Below are positions 60,580 to 64,000 of a stretch of DNA of 64,000 nt, in pieces. The position numbers and the translations under genes are program-made. The first letter of the stretch is position 1. Each line of letters begins with the position of its first letter. The notes under the pieces were generated by a model that worked only from the letters and a program-made list of their open reading frames with translations, did not search any database and was not told where the DNA came from. The DNA is from Bradyrhizobium sp. LMTR 3 (GTDB lineage Bacteria > Pseudomonadota > Alphaproteobacteria > Rhizobiales > Xanthobacteraceae), in NCBI RefSeq assembly GCF_001693485.1, contig NZ_MAXC01000008.1, positions 112,151 through 176,150 on the forward strand, read 5' to 3'.

Positions 60580-61647
60580 TCACATCGCCCGTTGCGGCGC
60601 GCTCTGCAGCAACTCCTGCAGCTCCTTCTTGTAGAACTTCGCATTGCCGGTGGTGAGATGGCCGCGCGTCTCGCTGGAGGCCGGGATCAGGAACAGGCGG
60701 CCGTTCTTGACGCGCTTCATCGCCGCCTCGGTGACGCCGGTTTCCGGTGGATTGCGCTCGTCGTCGGCGGCGTTGATCAAGAGCAGCGTGGCCTCGATTT
60801 TCTCCAGCGCAGGCGCCGGATTGTAATCGCGCGAGGCTTCCCACTGGTAGATGAAGTCGTTGGCATCGGCGGTAACAGCGGTTGCCAGCCGGTCGTCGAC
60901 CAGCTTGTCAGCTTTCGCCGCCGTCGGCGCCAGCGCCTGATAGGCCAGCGTGCCGCCGGCGGTCGCGATGCCATAGGCATTGATGGCATATTTCATCATG
61001 CGTGGCTGGGTGATGTAATTGCCGCGATTGTAATCGGGATCGTTCTTGATGGTCTCCAGCATCATCCGCCGCAGCATCCAGTTGCGCGACGCCATCTCGG
61101 TCGGCTGTGAGGCCATCGGCACCAGCGCGTCCATGAACTTTGGATACTTGCCGCCCCAGATCCAGGTGTGCATGCCGCCCATCGAATTGCCGATCACGAG
61201 CCGCAGATGCTTTACGCCGAGACCTTCCGTGACCAGGCGATACTGCGCATCGACCATGTCCTCGTAATTGTATTTCGGAAACGCCGTCTTCATGCCGTCG
61301 GAGGGCTTTGATGATTTGCCGTGGCCGACGCTATCCGGAATGATGATGTAATATTTCGCGGCATCCAGCGGCTGGCCGGGGCCGAACAACTCCCCGCCGA
61401 AGGTGGCCGTCAGCATGCTGGCGGCCGAGCCGCCCGAGCCGTGCAACACCAGTACGGGCTGACCGGTCGGCTCGCCGATCGTGGTATAGTGCAACCGCAA
61501 TTCCGGCATCGTCTCGCCGGTGTGTAATTTGAAATTTTTGGCGATCCAGTCGCGCTGCTTGGGTACGGGATAATCGGCGGCGAAGGCGGTGATGGAGGTC
61601 AGTGCCAATGCGGCGGCCGAAAAGGCGGCATGCGAAAAGTTCATCAT
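60580..61647 (-). CDS. Secreted alpha/beta hydrolase, homoserine acetyltransferase-like
   Basis: The protein has 355 residues. A signal peptide ends near ITAFAAD. The fold shows VLVLHGSGGSAASMLTATF, the nucleophile Ser in VIGNSMGGMHTWIW, the Asp in LLLINAADDERNPPE, and a His in SSETRGHLTTGN. This is the MetX-like hydrolase family, but the export signal argues against a role in methionine synthesis. It probably hydrolyses or transfers an acyl group in the periplasm. The ATG at 61647 (or 61644) follows TTTGGGGAGACC. Confidence 0.82.
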   Translation of the reverse strand: MMNFSHAAFSAAALALTSITAFAADYPVPKQRDWIAKNFKLHTGETMPELRLHYTTIGEPTGQPVLVLHGSGGSAASMLTATFGGELFGPGQPLDAAKYYIIIPDSVGHGKSSKPSDGMKTAFPKYNYEDMVDAQYRLVTEGLGVKHLRLVIGNSMGGMHTWIWGGKYPKFMDALVPMASQPTEMASRNWMLRRMMLETIKNDPDYNRGNYITQPRMMKYAINAYGIATAGGTLAYQALAPTAAKADKLVDDRLATAVTADANDFIYQWEASRDYNPAPALEKIEATLLLINAADDERNPPETGVTEAAMKRVKNGRLFLIPASSETRGHLTTGNAKFYKKELQELLQSAPQRAM

Positions 61648-61724
61648 GGTCTCCCCAAAACTGCGGCCGTCTTTGCGGACCGCTTGACAGGGGAACCTAG
61701 CACACCAGACAGCCGAACAATGCA

Positions 61725-61964
61725 CTAACCTTCCACTTCGGTTTCCGGCCGGTCATTGCCGGCGGCCGTCTCCGAGCGCCATTTTCCATCATCGGTTTCG
61801 TATTCGATCACCTCGGTGCGGCCGGGCACCCGCTGCTCGGCGGCTGCGCGCCGGGCGGCTGCCAGCGCCGTGGCGCGGTTCGGAAACGGCTCGGAAAACA
61901 CGCCGTTGACGGTGTAGGCCCAGCCGCCGTCATGTTCGACGATCTTGTAGGTCACGTGGGGCAT
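61725..61964 (-). CDS. DUF2188-like small protein
   Basis: This 79-residue protein starts MPHVTYKIVEHDGGWAYTVN. The pattern FSEPFPNRATALAAARRAAA followed by GRTEVIEYETDDGKWRSE is that of the DUF2188 family, a small domain with a beta-strand pair and a helix. Function is unknown. The ATG at 61964 is the family start; a longer upstream frame has no such character. It lies 77 bases before the start of the hydrolase gene on the same strand. Confidence 0.75.
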   Translation of the reverse strand: MPHVTYKIVEHDGGWAYTVNGVFSEPFPNRATALAAARRAAAEQRVPGRTEVIEYETDDGKWRSETAAGNDRPETEVEG

Positions 61965-62094
61965 CGGGAACTCGCTGCTTGCAGGTGCCGACAGGGGTGA
62001 ACACGCTGCCAGTTTCATGACAGAATAAGCCACGCCGTCGGATTTTGCACCGGCCGTTCGTCCTTGATCGAAGACCTCTGCAGACGAGAGAACC

Positions 62095-62361
62095 ATGTGC
62101 CGTAACATCAAGACCCTGTTCAATTTCGATCCCCCGGCCACGCACGCGGAGATCCATGCCTCCGCGCTGCAATTCGTGCGCAAGCTCTCCGGCTTCAATT
62201 CGCCGTCGCAGGCAAACGCCGAGGCGTTCAACCGCGCGGTTTCCGAAGTCTCCGACAGCGCGCGGCGCCTGCTGGCCTCGCTGCAGACCAACGCGCCGCC
62301 GCGCGACCGCGAGGTCGAGGCCGAGAAGGCGAGGGAGCGGTCACGGGCGCGGTTTGGGTAG
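62095..62361 (+). CDS. DUF2277 family protein
   Basis: This 88-residue protein starts MCRNIKTLFNFDPPATHAEI, the invariant start of DUF2277. SALQFVRKLSGFNSPSQANA and LLASLQTNAPPRDREVEAEK are also typical. Its function is unknown. It is divergent from the DUF2188-like gene with 130 bp between. GAGAGAACC precedes the ATG. The end is highly charged (AEKARERSRARFG). Confidence 0.9.
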   Translation: MCRNIKTLFNFDPPATHAEIHASALQFVRKLSGFNSPSQANAEAFNRAVSEVSDSARRLLASLQTNAPPRDREVEAEKARERSRARFG

Positions 62362-62658
62362 GGCGTGGACTCGTAAAGACGTGTCGGCTTCTGACTGCCA
62401 AGCGGACAGCTTCTAATCGGTGACAGCATTACCGCTCGTGACCCATTTGAGACATCAAGACGACTTGCTTTCCTCGGAAGTTTCGTCAATATCGTGCACA
62501 TGACTGTCGTCGTGACCACGTTCGCGAACTTGTGGTGGCGCTCCACTTAGGAGCGGCACGGCCTTGTCATTACCAACCGTCGCCGCCGTTCATCGGCTTG
62601 CGAGGTTGCTTTCATCGAAAGTCCGATTGAATGGCGGCTCCTAATCTGGAGAACCGCG
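62362..62658. other. Region upstream of trpS, no gene seen
   Basis: These 297 bases must contain the trpS promoter. CTCCACTTAGGAGCGG and several small inverted pairs are present, but I find no clear leader peptide, T-box or tryptophan-rich frame. GC content falls toward the trpS gene. Confidence 0.4.
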
Positions 62659-63678
62659 ATGCAAGATTCGTCAGCCACCCTCCCTGTTATCTTGACCGGC
62701 GACAGAACAACTGGACCGTTGCACCTAGGGCACTACGTCGGTTCGTTGAAGAACCGCGTCGCCCTACAGACAACGCACCGGCAGTACCTGCTGCTGGCGG
62801 ATACCCAGGCCCTCACCGACAACGCGCACAATCCCGGTCGGGTGCGTGACAATGTCCTTGAGGTTGCGACGGACTACCTCGCTGTCGGCATCGACCCTAA
62901 CCAGAGCACGATCTGTCTTCAATCGCATCTTCCGGCATTGGCCGACTTGACCCTGCTGTACATGAACTTTGTCACGGTGGCGCGGCTTGAGCGCAACCCA
63001 ACCATCAAGGACGAAATTCAGGCGCGAGGTTTCGGCAGAGATATTCCTGCAGGCTTTCTCTGCTATCCCCTCGCCCAGGCCGGGGACATTACCGGTTTCA
63101 AAGCGACGATTGTCCCGGTTGGACAAGATCAAGCTCCATTGATCGAGCAAACCAATGAGGTTGTTCGCCGCATCAATCGCCAAGCTGGTGTTGACGTGTT
63201 GCCGGAAGCCCACGCGCTTATTCCTCGCGTCGGACGCCTTCCCGGCATCGACGGCAAAGCCAAAATGAGCAAGTCGCAGGGAAATACCATTCAGCTATCG
63301 GCCACGGCCGACGAAATACGCGAGGCTGTCCGGCGTATGTTCACTGATCCAAACCATCTAAAGGCGTCCGATCCGGGTCGCGTCGAAGGCAACGTGGTCT
63401 TTACGTATTTGGATGCGTTCGATGAAGATCACATTGCGGTTGAGGATTTGAAGGCACGCTATATCCGCGGCGGTTTGGGCGACAGCATTGTCAAGAAACG
63501 TCTGGAGGACGTGCTGCAGGCACTTCTCACGCCGATCCGAAACCGTCGTCGCGAACTCGCTCGCGATCCCGGCTATGTGCTGCAAGTCGTCAAACGCGGC
63601 ACCGCGCGAGCGCGTGAGATAACAGATACCACTTTGCACGATGTTCGCGCTGCGCTTGGTCTATTCACCCTGAATTAA
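62659..63678 (+). CDS. trpS: Tryptophan--tRNA ligase, accessory-type
   Basis: The protein has 339 residues and attaches tryptophan to tRNA-Trp. The class I HIGH motif reads HLGH (His22-Leu-Gly-His25 in GPLHLGHYVGSLKNRVALQ). The KMSKS loop (GKAKMSKSQGN) is at about 200. The start ILTGDRTTGPLHLGHYVGSL resembles the Gram-positive/second-copy TrpRS group rather than the main proteobacterial form, as I recall it. A duplicate of this kind may give resistance to tryptophan analogues, but no such data exist here. CTGGAG precedes the ATG. An IS701 transposase starts 230 bp downstream. Confidence 0.88.
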   Translation: MQDSSATLPVILTGDRTTGPLHLGHYVGSLKNRVALQTTHRQYLLLADTQALTDNAHNPGRVRDNVLEVATDYLAVGIDPNQSTICLQSHLPALADLTLLYMNFVTVARLERNPTIKDEIQARGFGRDIPAGFLCYPLAQAGDITGFKATIVPVGQDQAPLIEQTNEVVRRINRQAGVDVLPEAHALIPRVGRLPGIDGKAKMSKSQGNTIQLSATADEIREAVRRMFTDPNHLKASDPGRVEGNVVFTYLDAFDEDHIAVEDLKARYIRGGLGDSIVKKRLEDVLQALLTPIRNRRRELARDPGYVLQVVKRGTARAREITDTTLHDVRAALGLFTLN

Positions 63679-63887
63679 TCGGATTGGAGGCCAAGCCAAG
63701 CTATGTCCAGATTTGAGCCCAACTCGGACCTCTGCGTGAGGTCTGCTATCGAACTGCTATCAGGGGTACAGCAGACGTCCGCGCCCCGATCTGCGGCAGG
63801 GATTTATGAATACACGCCCTAGCACTACTTTGGCAGATTTTGAGCGGCATAGGATTCCCAAATCAGTTTTCCAATGATTCATGGGTA

Positions 63888-63909
63888 GTCGGCCTTTGGA
63901 GGGGCCGAC
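63888..63909 (+). promoter_or_regulatory. Hairpin covering the transposase Shine-Dalgarno
   Basis: GTCGGCC (63888-63894) and GGCCGAC (63903-63909) pair perfectly over seven bases. The loop TTTGGAGG holds the ribosome site GGAGG (63898-63902), eight bases before the ATG at 63911. Pairing would keep the ribosome off, as in several insertion sequences that block expression by read-through transcripts. Confidence 0.5.
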
Positions 63910-63910
63910 C

Positions 63911-64000
63911 ATGGTTGGCAACACGCTGGATTGGAATGAAGAGCTTGGACGCTGGCTCAAGCCATTTCTGGATCGGTTGGGTCATAAAGCGCGGCGACAA
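63911..64000 (+). CDS. IS701-family transposase, N-terminal part, cut by window edge
   Basis: Thirty codons are visible, beginning MVGNTLDWNEELGRWLKPFL and running off the right edge. The pattern DW-x-EEL-x-RWL-x-PFL-x-RLGHKARR is the conserved start of IS701-type transposases, which belong to the DDE superfamily. The ATG at 63911 has GGAGG eight bases upstream in a hairpin. The left end of the insertion sequence should lie upstream, between the trpS stop and this start, but I cannot fix it. Confidence 0.85.
   Translation, partial: MVGNTLDWNEELGRWLKPFLDRLGHKARRQ

Overview
The window is a GC-rich alphaproteobacterial chromosome segment, most likely from Bradyrhizobium or a very close relative. 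Three things point there. A 389-residue D-tartrate dehydratase matches the Bradyrhizobium enzyme in length and at every catalytic position. An Irr-type iron control element precedes bacterioferritin. Palindromic repeats of the kind common in Bradyrhizobium and Rhodopseudomonas fill many intergenic gaps. No rRNA, tRNA, CRISPR array or prophage was seen. Most genes are ordinary chromosomal metabolism. Mobile DNA is limited to one intact ISAs1-family insertion sequence (54564-55741) and the start of an IS701-family transposase at the right edge.

Layout, 1-16 kb: the left edge holds the start of a pqq operon on the minus strand (the 26-residue PqqA precursor and the N-terminus of PqqB). Facing it are a PQQ-type sugar dehydrogenase and a di-haem cytochrome c, which suggests periplasmic quinoprotein oxidation. 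An amidase, a Cys glutathione peroxidase with a DUF3297 partner, tarD, serA, a GNAT protein, malonyl-CoA decarboxylase, a divergent AraC/MFS pair, and three secreted or envelope proteins follow.

15-29 kb: a formate/nitrite-family channel and a PP2C phosphatase-protein kinase fusion form a two-gene unit. It is preceded by a consensus sigma-54 promoter, an upstream palindrome and a roughly 280-nt leader with two small hairpins, a layout typical of nitrogen control. Next come a ModA-like binding protein, an intracellular PHB depolymerase, a GST, a cupin, an enolase-superfamily enzyme with unusual active-site residues, an AraC/GyrI regulator, an SMP-30 lactonase, a second GNAT protein and a GMC oxidoreductase.

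29-48 kb: a 1,122-residue zinc-ribbon/adenylate cyclase/AAA/TPR protein is followed by a gene-poor stretch with small secreted proteins. A vanillate-demethylase-like operon (Rieske oxygenase, GntR regulator, reductase) diverges from an O-methyltransferase across a control region with two GTATAC sites 63 bp apart. A Baeyer-Villiger-type monooxygenase, MoxR and VWA genes, two rhodanese-type sulfurtransferases and an L,D-transpeptidase follow.

48-64 kb: an epimerase, a 2-hydroxyacid dehydrogenase, EttA, a YqhA-MltB pair and an IS inserted in a palindromic repeat with a 9-bp target duplication. Then come twin glycine-rich secreted proteins, the iron-storage pair bfd/bfr with an Irr box, a PPOX-family flavoprotein, an alpha/beta hydrolase and several small proteins. 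Near the right edge an accessory-type tryptophanyl-tRNA synthetase lies next to the IS701 transposase, whose Shine-Dalgarno sits in a hairpin.

Functions are assigned from residue patterns read by eye. No database search was run.
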